A DNA stretch of 64,000 nt from GCA-2705995 sp048267965 (GCA_048267965.1 JBLWWK010000008.1:52184-116183); one strand, 5' to 3'; numbered from the stretch's first letter, positions 42,053-51,251 are shown. Notes: generated by a model not told the origin, from the sequence alone. Translations and numbers: made by a program.

Positions 42053-43515
42053 GATAAATTTTCGGTTGATAATCGATTTCTACTTTTTTGGTCGAAAGTG
42101 TAAATGGTGGCTAGTGCACCGAGGTAAAGAAAGGCCATTTCGTCTTGGTCGCTAAAGGCGTTAAAAATGCCATGAAAGTAAAAAGTAACCAAGCCTAATA
42201 AAACAGATAAGAGCACGTATTTACTCGAAGATGAGTTGTAAGCGTAGTAATTTTTTAACCCTAAATGAAGGCTGTAAAACACCATAAAAGTGAAGATAAT
42301 AAAGCCAAAAAATCCAGTTTCTGCTAAGTAGGAAAGGTATTCAGAATGGGCATTTCCGCGGTCTCCGTGAGTGGTGCTAATGTAGGTTTTGTACTCCCAT
42401 ATTTGAAAATTAGCATATTCGAATTGGTAGGTGCCAGGGCCAAAACCTGTGAGCGGTTTTTCTTTAAACATTTCCCAAGCGCAAATCCATCGGTTAATGC
42501 GCTCTAAATTAGAAGCATCGGTTTGCACGTTGGTAACTGAAGCCACGTGGTTTACCACATTTCCATCGTTACTTACCGCTTCGGTTTGTGCAAAATAGTT
42601 GTAGAGTTGGTTCCTAAAAGAGAGCACGCCTACCGTAAATAGAAGTAGGAACACAATCAAGGTTTTTATTTGAATTTTATACCGAGTTAAAATTAAGAAT
42701 ATAAGGGCCACCAATAAGCTGAGCAAAGAAGCTCTAGAGAGGGCTAATATTTCTGAGGTCACCACCAAGATGAGCACAGCGCCTAAAAACCAGCGCCAAC
42801 CTGTGGTTATTTTCAGTTCTTTGGCTTTTACCACCGCCATAATTAACGGAGGAATAATAAATGCCAAACAGGCTCCGTAAACGGTGTGCTCTGCGTAATA
42901 AGGTTGCGAAATAGAGAATACCACCTTCGGATCAAAGTCGTAACGAGCGTGGTTTTTTAAAATAAGTAGCATGGGAGCCAACAAACCAACGGCATAAGCC
43001 AAAAACAGCTTAAACGATTTTTTAGGAGCGTTTTTTGTCCATTCAGCAAACAGTAGGTAAAACACTACAAAAAAGGTAGTTTTTATTAGCCAGCGCTTTA
43101 AAGAAACATCCGGTAAAGTACTGGTTAATGAAGTGACGAATAGCCAGCCAATATCGATGAAAAGAAGCACCGTTAACGGGTGTTTAAGCAACTTTTTATC
43201 GATCGATTTAAAAACGGCAAAAGCCAAAGCGAGCAAGAGTAGCAGCAATTCAAAACCTTCTGATGGTAACGATACATTGATGCCAGAATCACCTGCTTCT
43301 ACCCCTATTGAAATTGGAATAGACGCCACGGCTAATATATACAACCATCGCTTTTCGAAAAAGAGGGCGAAGCCAATGGCTAGCACACCGGTAAGAATCC
43401 AACTCGTATACCCAAGTGTGGGCACATCAAAGAGCAAAGAAACGGGCCAAATTAAAGCGATACTTGCGCCCAGAATTAGCCAAAAAGATGAGTTTTTAGT
43501 GAGTTGATGGTTCAC
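42049..43515 (-). CDS. O-antigen ligase/polymerase family protein
   Basis: The 488 residues contain about twelve membrane segments and a long outer loop (about 300-385) with the FGPGTYQFEYANFQ and HGDRGNAHSEYLSYLAETG signatures of the Wzy_C/WaaL family. It polymerises or ligates polyprenyl-linked sugar units on the periplasmic face. It sits 9 bases after the Wzz-like gene and overlaps the SGNH gene, so chain length control, polymerisation and decoration are in one operon. Confidence 0.87.
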   Translation of the reverse strand: MNHQLTKNSSFWLILGASIALIWPVSLLFDVPTLGYTSWILTGVLAIGFALFFEKRWLYILAVASIPISIGVEAGDSGINVSLPSEGFELLLLLLALAFAVFKSIDKKLLKHPLTVLLFIDIGWLFVTSLTSTLPDVSLKRWLIKTTFFVVFYLLFAEWTKNAPKKSFKLFLAYAVGLLAPMLLILKNHARYDFDPKVVFSISQPYYAEHTVYGACLAFIIPPLIMAVVKAKELKITTGWRWFLGAVLILVVTSEILALSRASLLSLLVALIFLILTRYKIQIKTLIVFLLLFTVGVLSFRNQLYNYFAQTEAVSNDGNVVNHVASVTNVQTDASNLERINRWICAWEMFKEKPLTGFGPGTYQFEYANFQIWEYKTYISTTHGDRGNAHSEYLSYLAETGFFGFIIFTFMVFYSLHLGLKNYYAYNSSSSKYVLLSVLLGLVTFYFHGIFNAFSDQDEMAFLYLGALATIYTFDQKSRNRLSTENLS

Positions 43516-43524
43516 CTTCTGCTT

Positions 43525-44457
43525 CTAGTTAATTTGATTAAACCTAGAGCGCAAAGCCAGTGAAGTTAAAACAGCTAAAAAGGCTATAAAAGCTCCGGCC
43601 AACGTATTAAGCACAAGAGAAGGCGATACTTTTTTATAGTTAGGCGTTGCTTTTTCTACCACATAATTCTCTAGCAACGGCTTGTTGCTGGCATCTTTTG
43701 CTTGTTCGTAATCTGCTTTCCGGTCAAGCATAAGCGCTTGGTAAACTTTGTAATCTTCTACCAATTTTTCCATTTCTCTACTATCGATAAAATCATTGTC
43801 GATGTAGTTTTCGCTGTTCGAGTTTCTTAAAAAGTTGGTAATAAAGTTTTTGCTTCTGGTGGTGTCTTTTAGTGCGTAAATTCGATTAATAATTTCTGCT
43901 GGTCGTTTTCGAGACTGCAAATACCTTTCTTCAAAAAAGTCCATTTCTCGCTGAATATTTCCAGAGAAAACGTTCTTTTTCTGTTTGTTGACAACATTTA
44001 AAATGTAGTTCACAATTTGGGCAGAAAGCTCAGCATCTTTTGTAGTGGCTTGAATTACTACCGAAAGGTATTTCGATCGAGAAAAGGTGATGTCTTTAAT
44101 GTATTTCAGCGTTAATTGATTGCGCCAACCTTGTTTGTTGGTATCAATTTCGTAGTATTCGATTAGGTTAAATTGCTGCACAACGCTATCTCGAATAGGA
44201 GCCGATTCTAAAAGCTGAAGCAAGTATTCTACTTCTAATTCGTGACCAAAAGTAGGATTCGAAATTAGCTGCTCTCGCAGGTAGGTACTCGGAGGGTAAA
44301 CAATAGCCGTTGAACGGTATTTTTTCGGTAGGAACCCAGAAATCACACCACTTATAATACCACCAGCTATTAATGCAATCAGCAGTATTTTGCGATGTTG
44401 AACAATAAAACGAACTACTTCTGAGGTGTCTTTTTTTTCTTCTTCGAATAGCGACAT
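43525..44457 (-). CDS. Wzz-type chain-length determinant protein
   Basis: The 310 residues have a membrane segment near each end (about 26-47 and 283-305) with a long periplasmic helical domain between them, including coiled-coil-like stretches. The opening KKDTSEVVRFIVQHRKILL and FLPKKYRSTAIVYPP are typical of polysaccharide co-polymerases; no kinase domain is fused. It heads the Wzz-Wzy-SGNH-carbamoyltransferase-SxtJ operon, whose promoter should lie in the 221-base gap to scoB. A motif copy at 44327-44336 lies outside the Val-Gly-Thr frame. Confidence 0.85.
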   Translation of the reverse strand: MSLFEEEKKDTSEVVRFIVQHRKILLIALIAGGIISGVISGFLPKKYRSTAIVYPPSTYLREQLISNPTFGHELEVEYLLQLLESAPIRDSVVQQFNLIEYYEIDTNKQGWRNQLTLKYIKDITFSRSKYLSVVIQATTKDAELSAQIVNYILNVVNKQKKNVFSGNIQREMDFFEERYLQSRKRPAEIINRIYALKDTTRSKNFITNFLRNSNSENYIDNDFIDSREMEKLVEDYKVYQALMLDRKADYEQAKDASNKPLLENYVVEKATPNYKKVSPSLVLNTLAGAFIAFLAVLTSLALRSRFNQIN

Positions 44458-44597
44458 AAAGCACTGAAAAATTTGAGCGGCTAAAGTACAATTTACGCAA
44501 AGTTGATAATTGCTTCTTATGTCTCTAGTTGCTGAAAAGTTCTAAAAAGGTGAGAAATTCCGTTTTTGATGTTTGCTTAAAAACCGAAGCGAACAGC

Positions 44598-44606
44598 GGT
44601 TCCTAC
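44598..44606 (-). repeat. Intergenic 9-mer copy of the dispersed motif
   Basis: GCGGTTCCTACTG in the divergent 221-base gap between the Wzz-like gene and scoB; nine of ten core bases match. A near-consensus -7 element, TACCTTCG, follows at 44647-44654 before scoB. Confidence 0.7.
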
Positions 44607-44678
44607 TGAAAAAAACGAGAGGCCGCAGAAGTTACACCGAATTGGTTACCTTCGTAGCAAGCACTAAATTCTTCATGT

Positions 44679-45335
44679 ATGTCATTAGATAAACACGGTA
44701 TTGCTAAGCGAATTTCGCAAGAATTGCGCGATGGAATGTATGTTAATTTAGGAATTGGAATTCCTACATTGGTGGCCAATTATGTTCCCGATGAAATGAG
44801 TGTTGAGTTTCAATCTGAAAATGGTGTGTTAGGCATGGGGCCGTTTCCGTTCGAAGGTGAAGAAGATGCCGATTTAATTAACGCAGGAAAACAAACCATC
44901 ACTACCAAAAAAGGAGCGGTGTTTTTCGATTCGGCTATGAGTTTTGGCATGATTCGCGGTCAGCACGTAGATTTAACGGTTTTAGGCGCTATGGAAGTAG
45001 CCGAAAACGGTGATATTGCCAACTGGAAAATTCCAGGAAAAATGGTGAAAGGCATGGGAGGCGCAATGGATTTAGTGGCTTCTGCTAAAAATATTATTGT
45101 GGCTATGATGCATACCAACAAAGCAGGCGTTTCAAAGTTGCTAAAATCTTGCACTTTACCTATTACTGGCGTGCAGTGCGTAACCCGAGTGGTAACTAAC
45201 TTAGCCGTGATGGATATTACCCCAGAGGGTTTTTTATTGAAAGAACGCGCACCTGGAGTAAGCGTTGAAGAGATACAAAAAGCTACCGAAGGTAAGCTGA
45301 TTGTAGAAGGCGAAATACCAGAAATTAAGGTGTAA
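44679..45335 (+). CDS. scoB: 3-oxoacid CoA-transferase, subunit B
   Basis: The 218-residue partner of scoA at 13079. The catalytic glutamate lies in VEFQSENGVLGMGP, and the opening GIAKRISQELRDGMYVNLGIGIPT and the GMGGAMDLVASAKNII stretch are family-typical. It is complete and in good condition, and only 3 bases separate it from the next membrane protein gene. A near-consensus -7 element at 44647-44654 could give it its own promoter, which would allow it to work although parted from scoA. Confidence 0.94.
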   Translation: MSLDKHGIAKRISQELRDGMYVNLGIGIPTLVANYVPDEMSVEFQSENGVLGMGPFPFEGEEDADLINAGKQTITTKKGAVFFDSAMSFGMIRGQHVDLTVLGAMEVAENGDIANWKIPGKMVKGMGGAMDLVASAKNIIVAMMHTNKAGVSKLLKSCTLPITGVQCVTRVVTNLAVMDITPEGFLLKERAPGVSVEEIQKATEGKLIVEGEIPEIKV

Positions 45336-45338
45336 AAA

Positions 45339-46775
45339 ATGTCGATTGTTCGTCATTTATTAAAAAGCATTCGAGAAGAGCGGGTTATTATAACTCTGCT
45401 CTTTTTTTGTTTTGGGGTTTACGCTTACTGGGCTTATTTTAGTGAAGGTAGTTTCGGTGGAGCAGACGCTTTTCATCATTATGCTATGTCTCGTTATTTG
45501 TGGAGTTACCCAGATGGGTTACTCACCAACCATTGGGGCAAGCCGCTTTTTATTTGGTTGTCTAACCCGTGGGCGCAGTTCGGATATTTGGGCATTCGAA
45601 TTTTTAATATTCTCTGTGGCTTATCGGCAGCATTTTTCTCGTACAAAACGGCAAAAAAATTAGGTGCAACACGTCCTGAAATGGCGGCTTTATTTGTGGC
45701 TTTTGGTAGTTTGGGTGTTCCTGTTTATTTAAGCGGATTAACAGAACCCCTTTTTGCGTTAGTTTTGGCCGCGAGCATTTACCTTTTTGTGTATAAAAAA
45801 TACATTTACAGTGCTCTGTTGGTGTCTTTTATTTTTTTAGCGCGCTCAGAGGGGATGCTGATTATCGGGCTTTTTGGAGGTGCTTTAGTTCTGCTAAAAC
45901 AATGGAAAAGTCTTCCTTTTTTATTGGTAGGAACCGTACTTATCGGTTGTTTAAACTGGATTACTCAAGACGAGTTTTTCGGTTATTTTACACAAATGCC
46001 ATTTGGAAATGGTTTTTATGGAACAGGTGATTTACTTCACTTTTTCAATTATCGAAATCGAATCTTTGGCGAGCCATTTCAACTCTTTATTCTTTTGGGA
46101 ATGTTGTTGCTTTTTATCAACTGGCGAACCATTTCTGGGCTCGATTCTCACAGTGTAAGTTGGTGGTTGATAATGGCAATATTCTTCGGATATTTTGCCG
46201 CACATAGCTACGTTTGGTATACGGGCACGGGCAGTTCTGCTGGGTTATTACGAGTAATGGTAGGTGCTTTCCCAGCAGGGGCAATAATAGCTTCGGTAGG
46301 AACCCATTATTTCAGTTTTATTAAGAAATGGATAAAACGAGATATTTCTTGGCTTTTCTTAGCGGTTGTGGCTTATTTTCAAATTGGCGATGCATTGAAA
46401 GAGCACCAGATTCCTACTGAGTGGTGGGTAGAAGATAAAGAACTGATAAAAGCCGTAGACTTTATAGATTCTGCTTATTCTGAGCGGCCTTTTGTTGGGT
46501 TTTTTAATCCGATTGTTCCGCATTTAATGGATTACGACCCTTTTGATTCTACCCTGAATATTCAAGTTTTTAAACATACCCGAAGATTCTGGACCCAAAA
46601 GGGAACGATTATATTTTATGATAACCATTTTGGAAGTGGAGAAGCTGGATTTGCTCATGAGACTTTCGATAACGATTCGGTCTATAAAAAGCTCAAAGTG
46701 TTTAAAACACCCACTCAACATAAGGGTTTTGATGGAGAGCCTTTCCATGTTACTCTTTACGAACGAGTGAAATAG
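45339..46775 (+). CDS. Polytopic membrane protein, GT-C-like
   Basis: The 478 residues contain about ten to eleven membrane segments. The early loop GSFGGADAFHHYAMSRYLW has the Asp-rich first-loop pattern of GT-C glycosyltransferases, and TEPLFALVLAASIYLF and LARSEGMLIIGLFGG resemble the PMT-like middle part. The final 100 residues are soluble. It directly follows scoB, which is unusual for a metabolic gene, and may be an outlier of the polysaccharide block. Motif copies at 45926-45935 and 46295-46304 both read Val-Gly-Thr. Confidence 0.62.
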   Translation: MSIVRHLLKSIREERVIITLLFFCFGVYAYWAYFSEGSFGGADAFHHYAMSRYLWSYPDGLLTNHWGKPLFIWLSNPWAQFGYLGIRIFNILCGLSAAFFSYKTAKKLGATRPEMAALFVAFGSLGVPVYLSGLTEPLFALVLAASIYLFVYKKYIYSALLVSFIFLARSEGMLIIGLFGGALVLLKQWKSLPFLLVGTVLIGCLNWITQDEFFGYFTQMPFGNGFYGTGDLLHFFNYRNRIFGEPFQLFILLGMLLLFINWRTISGLDSHSVSWWLIMAIFFGYFAAHSYVWYTGTGSSAGLLRVMVGAFPAGAIIASVGTHYFSFIKKWIKRDISWLFLAVVAYFQIGDALKEHQIPTEWWVEDKELIKAVDFIDSAYSERPFVGFFNPIVPHLMDYDPFDSTLNIQVFKHTRRFWTQKGTIIFYDNHFGSGEAGFAHETFDNDSVYKKLKVFKTPTQHKGFDGEPFHVTLYERVK

Positions 46776-46810
46776 CAACGGTTCTGTTCAGTTTTTTTGA
46801 AGTTTGATTT

Positions 46811-47110
46811 TTACCACAAAGGCACAAAGGGAGTTTGAATTTTTCTTTGTGTACTCTGCGGCTCTGTGTTGAATTATAAGTTGGTTTAGGATTTTTACCA
46901 CAAAGTCACTAAGATCACAGAGGGTGTCTGATTCATTCTTTGAGGGCTTCGTTTCTCTGTGGTGAATTCCTGCTTTGTGTACTCTGCGTCTCTGTGGTGA
47001 AATATTGGTTGGTTTAGAATGGTTACCACAAAGGCACAAAGATCACGGAGAGGGAGTTTGAATCATGCTTCGGGTGCTTCGTGGCTCTGTGGTTTCTCGT
47101 TGGAAAAAAA
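46811..47110 (+). repeat. Three direct repeats, left flank of the GxxExxY gene
   Basis: Units begin with TTACCACAAAG at 46811, 46895 and 47023. Each has a first block (ACCACAAAGGCACAAAGATC-like), a variable middle, and an end block CTCTGCGGCTCTGTGG-like. The third unit ends CTCTGTGGTTTCTCGTTGG with a run of A. No reading frame in this 300-base area is credible; in-frame words arise from the repeat itself. Repeats of this CACAAAGGCAC type are widespread in Bacteroidota and other phyla. Confidence 0.85.
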
Positions 47111-47128
47111 ACTCTTTCGAAAGTGAAT

Positions 47129-47509
47129 CTATAACTGACCATTGATAATCCGTTTTACACCATCAATTACCCTTACCGAATTAAAATTAATTAATAGACC
47201 TAACTTGAGATCTTTAAGTCTTAAATAGGTAAGAAGTTGTGCTGTATGGATGTTAATGAGAAAATCTACCGCTTTAAGCTCAATAATTACTTTGTCTTCA
47301 ACTAGAATATCGATTCTGTAACCGGCTTTCAGTCTTACTTCTTTATAAATTACAGGAAGAGCAACTTGAGTTCTAACTTTTAAGCCTTGTTGTTTTAATT
47401 CGTAAGCCAAACAAACTTCATAGCTACTTTCCAATAATCCTGGACCGAGTTGTCTGTGAACTTCGATTGCTGCACCGATTATTCTTTTTGAAATTTCGTT
47501 TTCTGACAT
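47129..47509 (-). CDS. GxxExxY protein (PD-(D/E)XK-like)
   Basis: The 126 residues have the name-giving motif GLLESSY (24-30) inside GPGLLESSYEVCLAYEL, then the conserved GYRIDILVEDKVIIELKAV, where the D...ExK pattern is the PD-(D/E)XK nuclease-like active site, and TAQLLTYLRLKDLKLGLLINF. Such proteins occur in many copies in genomes of this and other phyla and are often bordered by short repeats, as here. Function unknown. It stands alone between two matching repeat groups, transcribed towards the left group. Confidence 0.9.
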   Translation of the reverse strand: MSENEISKRIIGAAIEVHRQLGPGLLESSYEVCLAYELKQQGLKVRTQVALPVIYKEVRLKAGYRIDILVEDKVIIELKAVDFLINIHTAQLLTYLRLKDLKLGLLINFNSVRVIDGVKRIINGQL

Positions 47510-47570
47510 GGTAGTGTGATTATAGTGGTTAAGTAGTTAATAATATAGGCTTTTTTTGAAAATGAATTTC

Positions 47571-47838
47571 TTACCACAAAGTCACTAAGATCATAGAGGG
47601 TGTTTGATTCATGCTTTGCGTTCTCTGCGGCTCTGTGGTGAAATATTGGTTGGTTTACGATGATTACCACAAAGGCACAAAGGTCACAGAGGGTGTTTGG
47701 TTCTTTCTTTGAGTTCTCTGCGGCTCTGTGTTGAATTATGAGTTGATTTAGATGTTTACCACAAAGGCACAAAGATCAAGGAGGATGTTTGATTCATTCT
47801 TTGAGTTCTCTGCGGCTCCGTGGTTTCTCATTGGAAAA
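47571..47838 (+). repeat. Three direct repeats, right flank of the GxxExxY gene
   Basis: Units begin with TTACCACAAAG at 47571, 47664 and 47756, in the same direction as the left group. The last unit ends CTCCGTGGTTTCTCATTGG plus A run, just as the third left unit does. Left and right groups are therefore copies of the same three-unit block on each side of the gene. The right group stops 15 bases before the end of tadA. Confidence 0.85.
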
Positions 47839-47853
47839 AGAATCGAAACAGTG

Positions 47854-48297
47854 TTATCGTTTTTGCTGGAAGAATAACCTCACCAAATCTGAACAATCAT
47901 TTTCCATAACGCCTGCAATTATTTCGGTTTTTGGATGCAAGAGATCTTTGCCAAAACGGTTAAAGCCTCTTTTTTCATCTTTTGCTCCATAAACAATTTT
48001 GCCAATATGCGTCCAGAAAGAAGCACCAGCACACATCACACAAGGTTCAAGCGTAACATATAATGTGCACTGATCTAGGTATTTACCACCCATGGCTTCG
48101 GCAGCAGCGGTAAAAGCTTGCATTTCGGCATGAGCAGTAACATCATTTAAACGTTCAGTAAGGTTGTGAGCCCGGGCCACAATTCGGTTATTCCATACCA
48201 CAACGGCTCCTACTGGAACTTCGTCTTCGTCAAAAGCTTTTTGCGCTTCGGCCAGCGCTTGTTTCATGTAAAATTCGTCAGATTGAACGCCTAGCAT
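47854..48297 (-). CDS. tadA: tRNA adenosine deaminase
   Basis: The 147-residue zinc enzyme turns A34 into inosine in tRNA-Arg(ACG). The HAE motif (56-58; zinc His56 and catalytic Glu58) and PCVMC (85-89; Cys86, Cys89) are present, and the C-terminal LVRLFFQQKR stretch agrees with TadA over other cytidine or guanine deaminases. It lies 6 bases after RNase R on the same strand, a likely two-gene unit for RNA metabolism. A repeat block abuts its 3' end. Confidence 0.9.
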   Translation of the reverse strand: MLGVQSDEFYMKQALAEAQKAFDEDEVPVGAVVVWNNRIVARAHNLTERLNDVTAHAEMQAFTAAAEAMGGKYLDQCTLYVTLEPCVMCAGASFWTHIGKIVYGAKDEKRGFNRFGKDLLHPKTEIIAGVMENDCSDLVRLFFQQKR

Positions 48298-48303
48298 CTT
48301 TTC

Positions 48304-50469
48304 TTAATCTTCTTGCGGTGTAACTAATTCAAAATCGAGCCTTCGGTTGGCTAAATCAGCTTCTTTTACTCGAATAGTAATGGTGTCTCCCAGTTGGTAA
48401 ATTCGTTTTGTATTGTGGCCAATTATGCGATAATTCTGCTCATCGAAAAAGTAGTAATCACCACTGATTTCGCGTAAACGGATCATACCTTCACACTTAT
48501 TCTCGTTAATTTCGATGTAAATACCCCATTCAGTAACTCCAGAAATGGTTCCTTCAAACTCTTTACCCACATCGTTTTTCATGAAAAGAACCTGAAAATA
48601 CTTGATGCTGTCTCTTTCAGCTTCAGCAGCTTTTCTTTCCATGTCGCTACTATGTTGGCACAACTGGTTGTAGTATTCTTCGTTTGCCGATTTTTCACCC
48701 TGATTATAGCGCTCTACTAAACGGTGAACCATCACATCAGGATACCTTCTAATAGGTGAGGTGAAATGGGTGTAATAATCAAATGCCAAGCCGTAGTGGC
48801 CTACATTTTCGGTGCTGTAAACGGCTTTGGCCATAGTGCGAATAGCGAGCGTTTCTATCATGTTTTCTTCTCGTTTGCCTTGCACTTCTTGCAAAAGACT
48901 ATTCATACTTTGCTGAACAGCTCCAGGTTTTAACGACTTAAATCGGTATCCGAATTTTTTAACGAATTCTACAAAATCGATGATTCTTTCGGGGTCGGGC
49001 TCATCGTGAATTCGATATACAAAGGTGTTGGGTTTTCCGCCCTTTTTTGGTTTGCCGATGTCTTCAGCCACGGTTCTGTTGGCCAAAAGCATAAACTCTT
49101 CAATTAGCTTATGAGCATCTTTCTGCACCTTGAAAAACACACTCTCGGGTAATCCTTCTTCATCCACTTTAAAACGCACTTCTACTTTGTCGAAAGCAAT
49201 AGCACCTTTATCCATACGTCTTTGGCGCAATTCTTTAGCCAGTGTGTTTAAGCCAGAAAGCTCATTAAAAAGTTCACCGGATCCTGCCTCTAAAATTTCT
49301 TGCACCTCTTCGTAGGTAAAACGCCTATCGCTGCAAGTTACCGTGCGACCAATCCAGTAATTTTTTACGTTGGCTTGATCGTCCATTTCAAAAACAGCTG
49401 AGAAAGTTAGCTTGTCTTCATTGGGCCTTAGCGAACACACCTGATTAGACAAAACCTCTGGTAGCATGGGCACCACACGATCTACCAAGTAAATACTCGT
49501 GGCTCGATTGATGGCTTCTTTATCGATGGCAGAGCCGGGTTGAACGTAATGGGAAACATCGGCAATGTGCACCCCAATTTCTAAGTTGCCGTTTTCGAGG
49601 CGTTGTATAGAAAGCGCATCATCAAAATCTTTAGCGTCTGCAGGATCAATCGTAAAAGTGAGAATATCTCGCATATCCCTGCGTTTGCTCACTTCTTCTG
49701 CGGTAATTTCAGTAGGAACCCGTTCTGCCTCTCGAACCACATGTTCTGGAAACTCGGTGGGCAAACCATATTCGTGAAGAATAGATGAAATCTCTACTTC
49801 ATTGTCTCCTGGTTTTCCTAAAACGCTGGTAACTTCACCAAACGGACTGCTAGCATCTTTAGGCCAATCGGTTAATTTGGCAACGGCTTTATCTCCATGA
49901 GCGGCCCCGTTGAGCTTATCGATGGGGATGTAAATATCGACCAACATTTTGCGATGGTCAGGAACCAAAAAGGCAAAATTTCGTGAAACTTCAACAATTC
50001 CAACAAATTCGGTTCTTTTACGCTCTAAAATCTCAACAATTTGTCCTTCAGGCCCTTTTCTTCGTTTTCTAGCCAATAGAAAAACCTTTACGCGATCGCC
50101 ATCGAGAGCTCGGTGAATAAACTTGGGAGGGATAAAAATATCGTCTTCCATATCGTCACAAATCACATAGGCAGAGCCACTTTGGTTCATGTCTACCCTA
50201 CCTTCTACAAAAGCGTTAAGGTTTTTGAGACGGTATTTTCCTCGTTGAACTTCTTCGAGTTCTTCAGAACTTTTCATTTCGTTGAGCAACTGAATAATCA
50301 GCTGTCTAGAATGCGTATCGGTAATACCTAGTTTAGAGGCAATTTGTTTGTAGTTGAGAGGTTGAGTTGGGTTATCGCCAAGAGCATCAACAATCGAATT
50401 TCTTATTTTCTTTTTGCTCACTCCCTTTTTCTTCGGGATTTGGTTTTTTTTATTTCTATTTCTTGCCAT
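48304..50469 (-). CDS. rnr: Ribonuclease R
   Basis: 3'-5' exoribonuclease that degrades structured RNA. The 721 residues have an N-terminal helix-turn-helix (about 25-85), two cold-shock domains (about 85-245), the RNB catalytic domain (about 260-590) with DPADAKDFDDALSI holding the metal-binding aspartates and HFTSPIRRYPDVMVHR, and an S1 domain near 640-715. The first 25 residues are very basic, as is common. tadA follows in the same direction. The motif at 49712-49720 reads Val-Pro-Thr. Confidence 0.95.
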   Translation of the reverse strand: MARNRNKKNQIPKKKGVSKKKIRNSIVDALGDNPTQPLNYKQIASKLGITDTHSRQLIIQLLNEMKSSEELEEVQRGKYRLKNLNAFVEGRVDMNQSGSAYVICDDMEDDIFIPPKFIHRALDGDRVKVFLLARKRRKGPEGQIVEILERKRTEFVGIVEVSRNFAFLVPDHRKMLVDIYIPIDKLNGAAHGDKAVAKLTDWPKDASSPFGEVTSVLGKPGDNEVEISSILHEYGLPTEFPEHVVREAERVPTEITAEEVSKRRDMRDILTFTIDPADAKDFDDALSIQRLENGNLEIGVHIADVSHYVQPGSAIDKEAINRATSIYLVDRVVPMLPEVLSNQVCSLRPNEDKLTFSAVFEMDDQANVKNYWIGRTVTCSDRRFTYEEVQEILEAGSGELFNELSGLNTLAKELRQRRMDKGAIAFDKVEVRFKVDEEGLPESVFFKVQKDAHKLIEEFMLLANRTVAEDIGKPKKGGKPNTFVYRIHDEPDPERIIDFVEFVKKFGYRFKSLKPGAVQQSMNSLLQEVQGKREENMIETLAIRTMAKAVYSTENVGHYGLAFDYYTHFTSPIRRYPDVMVHRLVERYNQGEKSANEEYYNQLCQHSSDMERKAAEAERDSIKYFQVLFMKNDVGKEFEGTISGVTEWGIYIEINENKCEGMIRLREISGDYYFFDEQNYRIIGHNTKRIYQLGDTITIRVKEADLANRRLDFELVTPQED

Positions 50470-50606
50470 ATATCGGCCTTTGGAAAGTTTCTAAATAGTG
50501 CAGGTGTTAAAAGTAAATGGCCATTTGGCTAAATCTACATCATTTACCTTATTATCTTCGTTGAAAGGTCAACAAAAGAAACGAATCTTACATAATCTTA
50601 AACATT

Positions 50607-51125
50607 ATGCTTTCTAAAAGAATAGAAGAATACTTAAATCGCCAAATTGAATCAGAAGCAGAATCTTCTCAATATTATTTGGCAATGGCATCTTATGCAG
50701 AAGTGAAAGGCTATAACGGAGTGGCAGATTTTATGTATCGTCATTCTGATGAAGAGCGCCAACACATGCTTAAATTAATCAAATTCGTAAACGAAAGAGG
50801 TGGCCATGCTGTGGTTCCTGCTTTGAGCAAACCGCCAACAGAATTTCAAGGCATTTCTGAAATGTTCGAGAACCTACTAAATCACGAAGTGGCGATTACC
50901 AATAAAATTAACGAATTGGTGGCCATTACTCTAGAAGAGCGTGATTATACCACCCATAACTTTTTGCAGTGGTATGTAAGCGAGCAAATCGAAGAAGAAG
51001 CATTAGCAAGAACCGTAATGGATAAACTCAACCTAATTGGCAACGATAAAGGCGGTTTGTACATGTTCGATAGAGACATTGCCTCTTTTACCGTTACATC
51101 AGCTAACGATGCGCTAGGCGAATAA
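50607..51125 (+). CDS. ftnA: Ferritin
   Basis: Iron storage protein that forms a 24-mer cage and oxidises Fe(II). The 172 residues have ferroxidase ligands Glu17, Glu50 and His53 (SDEERQHM) and later EEEALARTV-type helices with Glu near 94 and 127-130 (EQIEEEALA). The length fits FtnA and not bacterioferritin; no haem-binding methionine is visible. It is a single gene with its own terminator. Confidence 0.93.
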   Translation: MLSKRIEEYLNRQIESEAESSQYYLAMASYAEVKGYNGVADFMYRHSDEERQHMLKLIKFVNERGGHAVVPALSKPPTEFQGISEMFENLLNHEVAITNKINELVAITLEERDYTTHNFLQWYVSEQIEEEALARTVMDKLNLIGNDKGGLYMFDRDIASFTVTSANDALGE

Positions 51126-51150
51126 AACGCAAACAGCATACAATCAAAAC

Positions 51151-51180
51151 AAGCTCAATCTATCTGGTTGGGCTTTTTTT
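51151..51180 (+). terminator. Rho-independent terminator of the ferritin gene
   Basis: AAGCTCAA (51151-51158) pairs with TTGGGCTT (51168-51175), with one G-U pair and a 9-base loop, and runs into a stretch of seven T to 51180. It lies 26 bases after the ferritin stop. Confidence 0.75.
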
Positions 51181-51251
51181 GTGCCAAATTGCCACTAAAA
51201 AAGAGAGTGCTCCGCTAGTGTAAGAGTTTCAAGGTTTTTAGCCCGAAACCT

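Noticed and set aside
13781..44678. Integrative element with integrase and att sites
   Set aside because: No integrase, transposase or matching end repeats are visible, so the block cannot be called a mobile element, only an accessory block.
46788..47039. Minus-strand reading frames with HRAAEN/TLCDLCAFV-like words (also 47479-47772)
   Set aside because: They are translations of the direct repeats themselves; such frames are common artefacts of this repeat type.
46811..47838. CRISPR array
   Set aside because: Units of about 84-128 bases are similar along much of their length, with no exact short repeat and unique spacers, and no cas genes are near.
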